The notes: generated by a model from the letters alone, not told the origin. Counted from the stretch's first letter, positions 54,056 through 63,027 are shown. The stretch is 64,000 nt of DNA from Flavobacterium potami (GCF_020026915.1 NZ_JAINUY010000001.1:1116001-1180000); one strand, 5' to 3'. Numbers and translations: made by a program.

Positions 54056-54240
54056 AAGAATTACGCAGAGATCACAAAGTTTTTACGCAGAGATCACAGA
54101 GAAATTAATTTGAGATTGTGCTCAAAAGCAAAGTTCGCAAAGCTAAAAGATAAAGCTTTGCGAACTTTTTATTTTATAAAATAGCTTAAAAAACCTTAGC
54201 GAACTCTGCGAAAAATCTTTGCGAACTCTGCGTAATTCTT
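54056..54240. repeat. Nested palindrome, copy 2 (downstream of phosphoesterase gene)
   Basis: The outer arms AAGAATTACGCAGAG (54056-54070) and CTCTGCGTAATTCTT (54226-54240) are perfect over 15 bases. The inner stem AAAGTTCGCAAAGCT (54130-54144) with AGCTTTGCGAACTTT (54154-54168) is perfect over 15. Compared with copy 1 the inner stem has an A-T pair changed to G-C. The shared inter-stem segment ATTTTATAAAA also marks the two as homologous and in the same orientation. Confidence 0.9.
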
Positions 54241-54261
54241 TTGTCTAGATAGCTATAGTAA

Positions 54262-55326
54262 TTAAGGCGCAGTTACAGGATTATTTCGAACATAACTTCC
54301 GTCATCATATTTAATTTGGTACGGAGAATTGAAGAAAGTACTTGGCAGATAATAATCTGTAGTAATGATTTGCGCTCCTGATTTTTTTGCAGCTTCAAAA
54401 TGAGAATAATCGTTTTTGCGAGCTTCTTTTGTATCAGAATCGGCGCGGGTTCTTATGATGTAACCTTTTTTTACCAAATCTTCAATTGTCGGATCTTCGG
54501 AATTATTTCTAAACAAAGCCGCTGCTTCTAGTTTACCTGGTTCAGCGTTGATAAAAACGGCGCGTCCTTTTAGGGACGGATGATTCAATGCGTACAAATC
54601 TCTTTTTACGCCGTTATTATCTAACAGGAATAAGAATCTTCCTTTTGCTTCTTTTAAAGTTGGCCAATTGTTGTTTAGCACTGCTTCTTCGAGTGTTTTG
54701 TATTTGCCACGAACCATATCTGGCGTTATTAGTTTGTCTTTTCCTAATTCTTTACGAATTACTTTATCCATTTCATCAAAAACAGCTGCGGTGAAATCTT
54801 CCGGTTTTGTTCCGAAGAAATTCGCATCGCCATCTTTTGGTTCTAAAGTAATGAAAACAGGAACATGCCCTGGATTGGCATCAGACCATTTTTTTAATTC
54901 CTGAAGACAGATTTCGAACGTATAAGTAGAAGTTCTAAAATCGATGTCTGGCATGTGGAAAACCTTAAAACCAGGTTTTTTCATTAATCCGTTTGGGTCA
55001 TAAGCTTCTTCAGATTTGGCGATGTCTAGCCCTTTTGGATGTGCATATTTTCCACCTTTTGCATCGGCAAAAATGTCGATTTCCAAGTTTCGTAAACCTT
55101 TGTTTAATTGATCTGTTATGCTAATGTGCGTGTATTGTAAACCTTTTAGAGAGCGAGTAGTGTCTCTTGCCTGAATCAAATTATACAAATCGGTTTCGAT
55201 AGCATGACGATAACTATTATGCGATCCGATAACTTGAAGCTGATTGATTTTTAAATTGTCGTTTTGAGCCTGGATTCCGTTCTGTACGGCTCCAACAAGT
55301 AATAAAGTGAACAAAAAATGTTTCAT
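54262..55326 (-). CDS. Secreted PI-PLC-like phospholipase C (calcium-dependent type)
   Basis: This exported 354-residue protein has a TIM-barrel of the Ca2+-dependent phosphatidylinositol phospholipase C family. A signal peptide ends near NGIQAQ. The first catalytic His lies in QVIGSHNSYRH (about residue 35) and acidic metal ligands in LRNLEIDIFAD (about 78). The second His is in VFHMPDIDF (about 123), FITLEPKDGD (about 158) carries further ligands, and ADSDTKEA with IITTDYYLP close the barrel. The likely reaction is release of the headgroup from phosphatidylinositol or a related lipid or GPI anchor. It is convergent with the phosphoesterase gene. Substrate identity is inferred from family only. 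Confidence 0.85.
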   Translation of the reverse strand: MKHFLFTLLLVGAVQNGIQAQNDNLKINQLQVIGSHNSYRHAIETDLYNLIQARDTTRSLKGLQYTHISITDQLNKGLRNLEIDIFADAKGGKYAHPKGLDIAKSEEAYDPNGLMKKPGFKVFHMPDIDFRTSTYTFEICLQELKKWSDANPGHVPVFITLEPKDGDANFFGTKPEDFTAAVFDEMDKVIRKELGKDKLITPDMVRGKYKTLEEAVLNNNWPTLKEAKGRFLFLLDNNGVKRDLYALNHPSLKGRAVFINAEPGKLEAAALFRNNSEDPTIEDLVKKGYIIRTRADSDTKEARKNDYSHFEAAKKSGAQIITTDYYLPSTFFNSPYQIKYDDGSYVRNNPVTAP

Positions 55327-55589
55327 GATTCTAAAATGTAATTAATACTATATGATGAGGACGCATCAAAAGAAAATTGCACTTTGAAAGTTACTAAGTT
55401 AAAAGTAGTGATTGGCTTTTATGTTAGATGAAAAAAAAGAAATTGCAAACTGATTACTGAAGTTGCTGCAAAAAAGTAGTATTTATACATCAAACGTGTT
55501 TATTTATTAATTTAAAGATAACATTGGCGCAAAAAATATTGGCTTTTCATTTCCTTATTTTACGATATTAAAAAGCCTGTAATTACCAC

Positions 55590-56114
55590 ATGAACAATCC
55601 TGAAGTTTTTGAAAAAACGTATAACGAATATTGGAAAAAGCTCAATGCGTTTTCTTATACGATGACTCAGGATAAAGACTTGGCGCAGAATATTGTTCAA
55701 GATGTTTTTGTGGATTTATGGGAAAGAAAAGAAGAACTGAATATTAATGCTATTGAACCTTTTTTGTTTCGTGCAGTAAAAAATCAGGTTTTCAAACATT
55801 ATCAGAATAACCGTTTTGATAAGACTATTTTAGAAGAAAAGTTCGAAGACTATATTATAGATAATTTTTCGGCTATCGATCCAGAAGTTATGGATTTGCT
55901 TTATTCATTATTAGACAAACTTCCTGAAAAAAGAAAAGAGGTTTTACTGATGTACAAATTTCAAGATATGACAATCGATCAGATTGCCGACGAGCTTGGA
56001 ATTTCTAAACAAACCGTAAAAAATCAAATTTCTTCTGCGGTAAAACAACTTCGAGAAGGCTTAAAAGACCTTGCCTGGCTGGCTCCATTCATTATTTTAA
56101 ACCAAAAGCTTTAA
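55590..56114 (+). CDS. ECF RNA polymerase sigma factor (FecI-like)
   Basis: This sigma-70 family ECF factor of 174 residues has region 2 (about 10-80: DLAQNIVQDVFVDLWERKE) and region 4 (about 105-165: LLDKLPEKRKEVLLMYKF, MTIDQIADELGISKQTVKNQ). It lacks regions 1 and 3. With the FecR-like gene 83 bases downstream and a SusC bearing an STN domain, it completes a cell-surface signalling circuit. It should be released on transport of the SusC ligand and drive the susCD genes that follow. Confidence 0.93.
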   Translation: MNNPEVFEKTYNEYWKKLNAFSYTMTQDKDLAQNIVQDVFVDLWERKEELNINAIEPFLFRAVKNQVFKHYQNNRFDKTILEEKFEDYIIDNFSAIDPEVMDLLYSLLDKLPEKRKEVLLMYKFQDMTIDQIADELGISKQTVKNQISSAVKQLREGLKDLAWLAPFIILNQKL

Positions 56115-56173
56115 GATAACTTTCACTTGATGTTTTCATAATATTTGACGATAGTACGATTTCCTTTTTCTGG

Positions 56174-56195
56174 TACTTATTCATAACAATAAGTA
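56174..56195 (+). promoter_or_regulatory. Inverted repeat at the fecR-like start
   Basis: TACTTATT and AATAAGTA (perfect 8-bp arms, 6-base loop) end two bases before the fecR-like ATG. The hairpin would cover the ribosome-binding region. Confidence 0.35.
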
Positions 56196-56197
56196 TT

Positions 56198-57121
56198 ATG
56201 ATAAAAAGAATTAAACATAGTTTAGAATATCTGTTGGATAAAAGTTCGCGAGGAAAAACTTCGTCGGCAGAAGAAAATTTATTAAATGATTTTGCTTTTA
56301 GCGAATATCAAAATTCAAAATGGGATATGGATTTAATGGGAAATCCTGAAGAAGTATCTCAAAATATTTATGACGAAATTCAACTTAGAATAGGGAAGAA
56401 GAAATCTTTTAATCCTTATTTAAAATATATGGCAGCTGCCAGCATTCTTTTTCTACTTGGTTTAGGATTTTTCTTGAGACCAAATGTTTTAAACCAAAAA
56501 CAAATCACATTTAAAACGTCATCGACACCCAAATCTATCCAATTAAATGACGGTTCGAAAATTTATCTGGCAGCAAACTCATCCTTTCAGTATCCTGAAA
56601 AATTTGAAGGCGATCAAAGAACAGTTTCTTTATTAAAAGGAAATGCATTTTTTGAAGTCGCTAAAGACAAAAAACATCCTTTTATTATTCATTCTGGCGA
56701 AATACAAACCAGAGTGGTCGGAACTTCATTTCACATTCAATTATCAAAATTAAACTGTAAAGTAATTGTGGTAACCGGTAAAGTAAATGTTTCCGGAAAA
56801 GGTCAGAGTGTCGATTTAATTCCGAATCAGGAAGCTTTATTCGAATCTCAAAAACTTACGAAACAACAAGCAGATAAAGCATTTTTGGTCAATTGGTACA
56901 ATGAGGATGTTACACTTGATCAAACTACATTAAAACAGGTTATTACGATTTTACAATATAAATACGGAGTTTCATTTCAATACAATAATGAACACGTATT
57001 AGCAACGCCGTTAACGGTATTCATTAAGAAGGACGCAACATTAGAAAATGTTTTGGAGCAAATCAATTATATCACAAACTTAAAATTCAGAGTCTATGGC
57101 GAAATAGTAAAAGTGGATTAA
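56198..57121 (+). CDS. FecR-like anti-sigma factor
   Basis: This inner-membrane anti-sigma protein has 307 residues. A cytoplasmic N-terminal part (about 1-80) precedes one transmembrane helix (MAAASILFLLGLGFFL, about 88-103). The periplasmic FecR domain follows (SIQLNDGSKIYLAANSSFQY, LLKGNAFFEVAKDKKHPFII, TRVVGTSFHI), with a C-terminal DUF4974-type domain (KQVITILQYKYGVSFQY to the end). It is expected to hold the sigma factor and receive the signal from the STN domain of the next gene product. Confidence 0.93.
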   Translation: MIKRIKHSLEYLLDKSSRGKTSSAEENLLNDFAFSEYQNSKWDMDLMGNPEEVSQNIYDEIQLRIGKKKSFNPYLKYMAAASILFLLGLGFFLRPNVLNQKQITFKTSSTPKSIQLNDGSKIYLAANSSFQYPEKFEGDQRTVSLLKGNAFFEVAKDKKHPFIIHSGEIQTRVVGTSFHIQLSKLNCKVIVVTGKVNVSGKGQSVDLIPNQEALFESQKLTKQQADKAFLVNWYNEDVTLDQTTLKQVITILQYKYGVSFQYNNEHVLATPLTVFIKKDATLENVLEQINYITNLKFRVYGEIVKVD

Positions 57122-57132
57122 AAACAAAAAAA

Positions 57133-57152
57133 GCAGTTGCGGGAACAACTGC
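57133..57152 (+). other. Small hairpin between fecR-like and susC
   Basis: GCAGTTG and CAACTGC pair around a CGGGAA loop in the 71-base gap, without a T-run. It could adjust the relative expression of the anti-sigma and transporter genes. Confidence 0.35.
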
Positions 57153-57192
57153 CATTAATAATTAAGCATCGTAAAAAACAATTACTTAAATC

Positions 57193-60100
57193 ATGTATTT
57201 TAAACCTTCTTATTTAAATCTAAAAAGTTTTGTCTTTTTATTTATGGCTTTACTGGCCTTTCAGAGTGGTTACAGTAAAACTAGTTTATTAAAAGAGTCA
57301 AAAATAAACAATAAAATAGAAAAAGCTACCCTTGTTTCTATTTTTTCAAAATTAACGCAACAAACCGATTATAAGTTTAGCTATGGTCAGGCAATTATTG
57401 CTGATAATACGGCTTATACAGTAAATTATAATGGCGAATCTGTTACAGAAATTTTAAATGATCTTTCTAAAAAAGCCAATTTCAATTATAGTATTAACGG
57501 AAAATTAGTTTTAATTCAGAAATCACTGGGGACAAAAGCTGTAAACACAAAAGCTGTTGACAGAATAAAAGTAAAAGGAAAAATTGTAGACGAAAACAAT
57601 GTACCGATTCCTGGAGCTTCTGTTATGGAGACAAGTACTTCTAACTCAACTGTAACCGATTTTGACGGAGTTTTTGAACTTACTGTTGGAGAAGGAAAAA
57701 CGATCAGTGTTTCCTACGTAGGATACAAATCGAAAACAGTTACAGTTCAAACTGGTTTTATGACCATTCAGTTGGAACCAAGTACAGCAGAATTAAATGA
57801 AGTTTTAATTGTAGGATACGGAAAACAATCTAAGAAAGATGTTACAGGAGCGGTTACACAATTAGAGGCGGCTAATTTTAAACAAGGAGTAAGTATTTCT
57901 CCAGATAATTTGATTCAAGGAAAAGTTGCCGGAGTTCGTGTAGTAAGTACAAGTGGTGAGCCAGGAGCTGGTGTAAATGTGACCATTCGTGGAGTTGGAT
58001 CTATAAGAAGCGGTAGTACACCTTTGTTTGTAGTAGACGGAATTCCGTTGTCTAATGACGATGTGAGTCCATCGGGTACCAATGTAGGTTTTGGTAGTTC
58101 TGCAGCAAAAAATCCACTAAACTTTTTGAATAATAGTGATATCGAATCTATTACAGTTTTGAAAGATGCATCTGCTTCTGCAATTTATGGAGCAAGAGGA
58201 TCTAACGGAGTTGTTTTGGTAACAACTAAAAAAGGAGCAAAAGGAGACGGAACTTTAACTTTTGATTCTTCTTTAGGAATTTCTACTGTTGCCAATAAAT
58301 TGGATGTTTTAAGTGCCGATCAATATAGAACTGCAATTAAAGACAAAGCTTTTGATCACGGTGGAAATACAGATTGGCAAGATGTTATTTTTAGACAAGC
58401 GATTACAAAAAGTAATTCGTTAGCATTTGCCAAACAAACAGAATCTGGAAACTATTATGCTTCTGTATCTCAATTGGATCAAGAAGGTATTATTAGAAAC
58501 AGCGACTTTAAACGTTTGACAGGAAGAATTAATGCTGCTGAGTCATTTTTGGACAATAAACGTTTAAAATTGAAATTTAATCTTACTGCCAGTGAAACTA
58601 AAGATGACGGAGTTCCAACAAGTGATGACGGAGGTTCTAACGGACAATTATTAGTTCATACTTTAATGGCAAATCCGACGAGATCTGTTTTTGATGCCAA
58701 TGGAAATTATACCAACTTTAATATGAATGCGCACTATAATCCAGCGTATTTATTGAGTATCTACACCGATCAAACACGTACATTAAGAGTTTTAGGAAAT
58801 TTCGAAGCATCTTTAAGAATCGTTGAAGGATTAGAGTATAAATTAAATTTAGGTATTGATCGTTCAATGTCGGAAAGAAATACCACAATTTATCCAAACT
58901 TAACTGATTTGAATCCGAAAGGAAAATATGTTCAGAACAATTTAGATTCTAAAAACTCATTGGTTGAGCATTATTTAACTTATAATGTGACTTTAAATAA
59001 GCATAAAATCGAAGCTCTTGGAGGTTTCTCTTATCAAAAATTTGAAAGATCAGGAACTGCTTTCAGTATAGACGGAATTACGGATCAAGGTGCGGGAGTT
59101 CCTCCTTCAATTAATCCTGGTTTTAAAGGTACACAATCTGGAACAACAGGTTACGCGCAAGAAAATGAGTTACAATCTTATTTTGGAAGGTTAAACTATA
59201 GCTTTAATAACAAATATCTTTTAACTGCTTCGATGCGAGCTGATGGTTCTACACGTTTTGGTGATAATAATAAATACGGTTATTTTCCTTCATTTGCTTT
59301 AGGATGGAATATGTCGAAAGAAAGTTTTCTTGAAAATGTACAAGCTTTAAACAACTTGAAATTAAGAGCAAGTTGGGGACAGACAGGAAATCAGGAAGTT
59401 GAAAATAAAATTACCAAAGCAAGTTATTCATTAGCAGGTGCAGATGGATATTATTTATACGATGATTTGAATTTGGTAAACGGAGTTTCGGTAAACAGAA
59501 CGCCAAATCCTAATTTGAAATGGGAGGTTGTGACACAATTAAACGTTGGTTTAGATTTTAGTTTTTGGAATGATAAATTCTACGGAACATTCGATTATTT
59601 CAACAAAACAACTACAGATGCCATCTTAAATATTCCTTCGCAGGCTTTAAGTCCGACACCAACGGTTTGGACAAACATTAATCAAGGTAAAATTATCAAT
59701 AAAGGTTTTGAATTTATGTTGGGTTCTAGAATTGTTGATACCAAAGATTTTTCTTGGAATATTGATATGAATGGCGCAACATTAAACAACAAAATTGAAG
59801 ATTTACCAGTTTCAGAAATCTTAACAGGAACTATTTCAGGACCTGGACAATCTGGTGTAAATGCTAATATTTACAAAAGTGGTTATGCTGCAGGATCTTT
59901 CTACTTGTTAGAACACACAGGTTTTGATGCTAATGGAGCGAATGTTTTTAAAGATCAAAATGGAGATGGTAAAATTGACAACAGCGATAGAATTATTATT
60001 GAAGGGGCACTTCCAACTTTCTATTACGGATTTAACAGTGATATGAGATACAAAAACATTAGTTTCTCATTCTCTATTATCGGACAAACTGGTGGTTATT

Positions 60101-60480
60101 TATTAAATAATACAGGTTTGAATGCTTTAAATATTAACAACTTAGCATCAGATCGTAACGTGGCAACAGGATATTATGAGTCTGGAGCAAACGCAGCAAA
60201 CTCACCGATTTTATCAACTCTTTTCTTAGAGAAATCAGATTTCATCAGATTGAATACAGCTCGTATTGGTTACAATTTTGATTTAAAAGGATTAAACTGG
60301 ATCAACGGATTGACACTTTATATAACAGGTCAAAACTTACTTACGATTACAAATTACACCGGTTACGATCCGTTAATCAATAGCCCGAAATCAAACGGTG
60401 GAAATCAATCTATTGGTATCGATTATGCAAGTTATCCAACTTCTAGAACATTCAGTTTTGGAGCAACTTTAAAACTATAA
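57193..60480 (+). CDS. SusC-family TonB-dependent transducer with STN domain
   Basis: This 1095-residue outer-membrane transporter is longer than the first SusC because of an N-terminal secretin/TonB short N-terminal (STN) domain (about 38-110: ATLVSIFSKLTQQTDYKFSY). It passes the ligand signal to FecR. A carboxypeptidase-like domain (about 127-200), the plug start EVLIVGYGKQSKKDVTG, the SusC motif SGSTPLFVVDGIPL, and the barrel ending RTFSFGATLKL follow. It is 71 bases after the anti-sigma gene and 6 bases before susD. Its ligand is unknown, because no glycosidase gene accompanies it in the window. Confidence 0.94.
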   Translation: MYFKPSYLNLKSFVFLFMALLAFQSGYSKTSLLKESKINNKIEKATLVSIFSKLTQQTDYKFSYGQAIIADNTAYTVNYNGESVTEILNDLSKKANFNYSINGKLVLIQKSLGTKAVNTKAVDRIKVKGKIVDENNVPIPGASVMETSTSNSTVTDFDGVFELTVGEGKTISVSYVGYKSKTVTVQTGFMTIQLEPSTAELNEVLIVGYGKQSKKDVTGAVTQLEAANFKQGVSISPDNLIQGKVAGVRVVSTSGEPGAGVNVTIRGVGSIRSGSTPLFVVDGIPLSNDDVSPSGTNVGFGSSAAKNPLNFLNNSDIESITVLKDASASAIYGARGSNGVVLVTTKKGAKGDGTLTFDSSLGISTVANKLDVLSADQYRTAIKDKAFDHGGNTDWQDVIFRQAITKSNSLAFAKQTESGNYYASVSQLDQEGIIRNSDFKRLTGRINAAESFLDNKRLKLKFNLTASETKDDGVPTSDDGGSNGQLLVHTLMANPTRSVFDANGNYTNFNMNAHYNPAYLLSIYTDQTRTLRVLGNFEASLRIVEGLEYKLNLGIDRSMSERNTTIYPNLTDLNPKGKYVQNNLDSKNSLVEHYLTYNVTLNKHKIEALGGFSYQKFERSGTAFSIDGITDQGAGVPPSINPGFKGTQSGTTGYAQENELQSYFGRLNYSFNNKYLLTASMRADGSTRFGDNNKYGYFPSFALGWNMSKESFLENVQALNNLKLRASWGQTGNQEVENKITKASYSLAGADGYYLYDDLNLVNGVSVNRTPNPNLKWEVVTQLNVGLDFSFWNDKFYGTFDYFNKTTTDAILNIPSQALSPTPTVWTNINQGKIINKGFEFMLGSRIVDTKDFSWNIDMNGATLNNKIEDLPVSEILTGTISGPGQSGVNANIYKSGYAAGSFYLLEHTGFDANGANVFKDQNGDGKIDNSDRIIIEGALPTFYYGFNSDMRYKNISFSFSIIGQTGGYLLNNTGLNALNINNLASDRNVATGYYESGANAANSPILSTLFLEKSDFIRLNTARIGYNFDLKGLNWINGLTLYITGQNLLTITNYTGYDPLINSPKSNGGNQSIGIDYASYPTSRTFSFGATLKL

Positions 60481-60486
60481 TTTATT

Positions 60487-62256
60487 ATGAAGACAAATAC
60501 TATTTTTAATATAAAGACTTTAGCGCTATTTTCTTTTATCTGGCTTTTTGCGAGCTGTACCGATCTTGACGAAGTAGTTTTAGATGAGGTTTTAGGAAAC
60601 GAGACTTCCAATCCGGCTGGAGCTCTTGCAGCAGCATATGACCGTTTGGGAGATGGAACTTTTGTAGATCATGGAGGTGTTTTTTCTTTGCAAGAATATA
60701 CTACAGATGAGGCTATTTTACCAACTCGTGGAAGTGATTGGGGAGATGGTGGAAAATGGAGAGACATGCACGAGTTTACATGGAAATCGGATAACGCAAT
60801 TGTTGTAGACAACTGGAACAAACTGACGAACGGAATTACGCGTTCTCTTACCGCAATTCAGTCAGTTGAGGAAAGTACGATTTCGGAGAAAAAATTATTC
60901 TTAGCTGAAGCTAAAGGACTTTTAGCGTATTATTTATACACAACATTAGACTTGTACGGACAAGCACCTTATAGAGATCCGATGAATCCTAATGCGCCTT
61001 TACAAATTTTAAAAGCAGATACTCAAATTGATGTTTTAATTGCCGATGTTGAAGCTTTAATTCCAGATTTGGCAAGTATGGGAGAACAACGTACACACCA
61101 CGGAAGATTTACAAAAGAAGCTGCTTATGGATTCTTGGCAACAATGTATCTGAATCGTGCCGTTTTTAAAGATCGTTTTAATACCTTTTCAAGCTTCAAT
61201 TTTAATGAAGCTGCGGCAACTGGTACAGGAACAGATATGGATCGTGTAATTTATTATACTTCATTATTAATTAATTCTGGAAAATATACTTTAGAGAGCG
61301 ATTACTTTAAAAATTTTGCTAGGGATAATGATAACGGAAAAGAATTGATTTTTGCGATTTCTCAAAAGATCGATTACATCAGAAACGGTTCAAACAGTTT
61401 TGCTTACGTATGTATGGAGCGTAACCAGAGAACTTCTGCAGCAAACAGAGGAACAAATGCAGCGTGCACAACTCCTGAGTTTTTTGCTACTTGGGACGGA
61501 AATCACGATGATCCAAGATTTCAGCAAAAATACCAGTACGCAGATGGAACTTGGTTTAAAAATGACGGAACAGATGTAAGTGTTCCTGCAACAGATATTG
61601 TTCCTAAAAGTGCTAATTTACCTTGGTTCCACTTTAATAGAGGAATTGAGTTTGGACCTCAATACGGACCAGTATTGCTAGCTTCAGGTTCATTAGAAAT
61701 GATTAACGGACGTATCAAAGTGTCTCCGTTGGTTATGGAAAAAAGTACCACAACAAGAATGGATTTTACACCATCTCTTACTTTTAAAAATCCTGCACAA
61801 GCTGTTTTTGCTCAGAATGAAATCAACCAAGGAGCGCGTGTTTTTAAGTATGAATTTGATCCAGAAGGAGGAAATGGAAACAGTAACGTTGATATTCCAC
61901 TATTTCGTTTAGGAGGAATCTACACTATGAGAGCTGAAGCGTATTTTAGAAAAGGAAGTCCGGCGTTAGCATTAGAAGACTTAAACAAATTGCGTACAAG
62001 CAGAAAAAGAGAAGCTTTATTCGGAAATGTTGCTGGAAAAGCTTTGACTTCAATAGACCAAACTGTTTTATACAATGAAATTGGTTTCGAATTATATTGG
62101 GAGTTGTACAGAAGACCGCAAATGATCCGTTTTGGAAAATTTGATCTTGCAGGAACTGCAAAAGCAGCTTCACAACCTTTCAGAAGAGTATTTCCAATTC
62201 CGCAGTCTACAATCGATGTGACCAAAGAATTCAAACAAAACCAAGGATACAATTAA
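60487..62256 (+). CDS. SusD/RagB-family glycan-binding lipoprotein
   Basis: This outer-membrane lipoprotein of 589 residues is the partner of the STN-type SusC. The signal ends with lipobox LFASC. TPR-like helices (LFLAEAKGLLAYYLYTTLDLYGQAPYRD) and the C-terminal block (YTMRAEAYFRKG, ELYRRPQMIRFGKFD, VFPIPQSTIDV) define the family. It begins 6 bases after susC, which indicates tight coupling. A terminator follows the stop codon. Confidence 0.93.
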   Translation: MKTNTIFNIKTLALFSFIWLFASCTDLDEVVLDEVLGNETSNPAGALAAAYDRLGDGTFVDHGGVFSLQEYTTDEAILPTRGSDWGDGGKWRDMHEFTWKSDNAIVVDNWNKLTNGITRSLTAIQSVEESTISEKKLFLAEAKGLLAYYLYTTLDLYGQAPYRDPMNPNAPLQILKADTQIDVLIADVEALIPDLASMGEQRTHHGRFTKEAAYGFLATMYLNRAVFKDRFNTFSSFNFNEAAATGTGTDMDRVIYYTSLLINSGKYTLESDYFKNFARDNDNGKELIFAISQKIDYIRNGSNSFAYVCMERNQRTSAANRGTNAACTTPEFFATWDGNHDDPRFQQKYQYADGTWFKNDGTDVSVPATDIVPKSANLPWFHFNRGIEFGPQYGPVLLASGSLEMINGRIKVSPLVMEKSTTTRMDFTPSLTFKNPAQAVFAQNEINQGARVFKYEFDPEGGNGNSNVDIPLFRLGGIYTMRAEAYFRKGSPALALEDLNKLRTSRKREALFGNVAGKALTSIDQTVLYNEIGFELYWELYRRPQMIRFGKFDLAGTAKAASQPFRRVFPIPQSTIDVTKEFKQNQGYN

Positions 62257-62290
62257 GTTTGTGTGTTAGTTTATTTTTTTTTATTTTTCT

Positions 62291-62326
62291 AAAAAGCCTG
62301 TTTCGGAAGAGACAGGCTTTTTTTTT
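62291..62326 (+). terminator. Terminator after second susD
   Basis: AAAAAGCCTGT and ACAGGCTTTTT form an 11-bp stem with a 10-base loop and a long T-run, about 35 bases past the susD stop. Confidence 0.85.
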
Positions 62327-62482
62327 AAGGGGCAAAGGGGCAAAGGTTCAAAGGGACAAAGGTTTTAAAACTGTGATGTCAAAATTGTAAAGTAGAGATG
62401 CACGCAGTGCATTAAAAACAAAGTATCTAAATGATGTTATCTCACAATCAATATAAACCTCTGTCCCTTTGTCCCTTAAAAA
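62327..62482. repeat. GGGCAAAGG/CCTTTGTCCC repeat region
   Basis: The 353-base gap contains GGGGCAAAGGGGCAAAGG and AAGGGACAAAGG at the left, facing CTCTGTCCCTTTGTCCC at the right. A degraded GTAGAGATGCACGCAGTGCA palindrome (62393-62412) lies between. 62483-62609 shows nothing further beyond a probable promoter region. Confidence 0.6.
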
Positions 62483-62609
62483 AATATAATAAACGAATAG
62501 TTAAATATAAACACTATCTGATTGATAATAAGTAAATTTGAGTTGAAATAAGACATTTTAAATGTTTGAAGCAAAATTTCATTAAATAACTCAAAATAGT
62601 ATAAAAATC

Positions 62610-62978
62610 ATGATTCATCAAATTGATACTACAGATAATATAGTTGCCTTTCGAGCATTGGCAGAAGTAACGAAAGAAGATTTTTTGACCGCAGTAATTC
62701 CAGCTGTTGAACATTTGGTAAAACAAACCAATGAGATTAATTTTTTATTGGTTTTAGATACCGATATTAAAAATTTTACAGCGGGAGCATGGCTGCAAGA
62801 TGCTCTTTTAGGATTAAAGCATTTAGGAAAATGGAATAGAGCCGCAATTATTACAGATACTGAAGAAATTATCTCTTTTACCAACGGATTCAGCTTCATC
62901 GTTCCGGGTGAGTTTAGAGGATATAAAAAAGTAGATTTTAATAAAGCCTTAAATTGGGTAGAAGGAAATATTTCTTAG
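62610..62978 (+). CDS. SpoIIAA/STAS-like protein
   Basis: This is a small cytoplasmic protein of 122 residues with the SpoIIAA-like (STAS-type) fold. It has VAFRALAEVTKEDFLTAVIP at the N-terminus, NFLLVLDTDIKNFTAGAW in the middle and WNRAAIITDTEEIISF before the final helix. There is no signal peptide. Family members are found in many environmental bacteria and have no settled role, although lipid or membrane association has been proposed for related folds. It stands alone between two terminators. Confidence 0.85.
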   Translation: MIHQIDTTDNIVAFRALAEVTKEDFLTAVIPAVEHLVKQTNEINFLLVLDTDIKNFTAGAWLQDALLGLKHLGKWNRAAIITDTEEIISFTNGFSFIVPGEFRGYKKVDFNKALNWVEGNIS

Positions 62979-62992
62979 AAAAACCCCTTGTT

Positions 62993-63027
62993 ACAAAAAA
63001 AGAGCACTTTTGAAGTGCTCTTTTTTT
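62993..63027. terminator. Bidirectional terminator
   Basis: AGAGCACTT (63001-63009) and AAGTGCTCT (63013-63021) form a 9-bp stem with A and T runs on both sides, between convergent genes. Confidence 0.85.
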
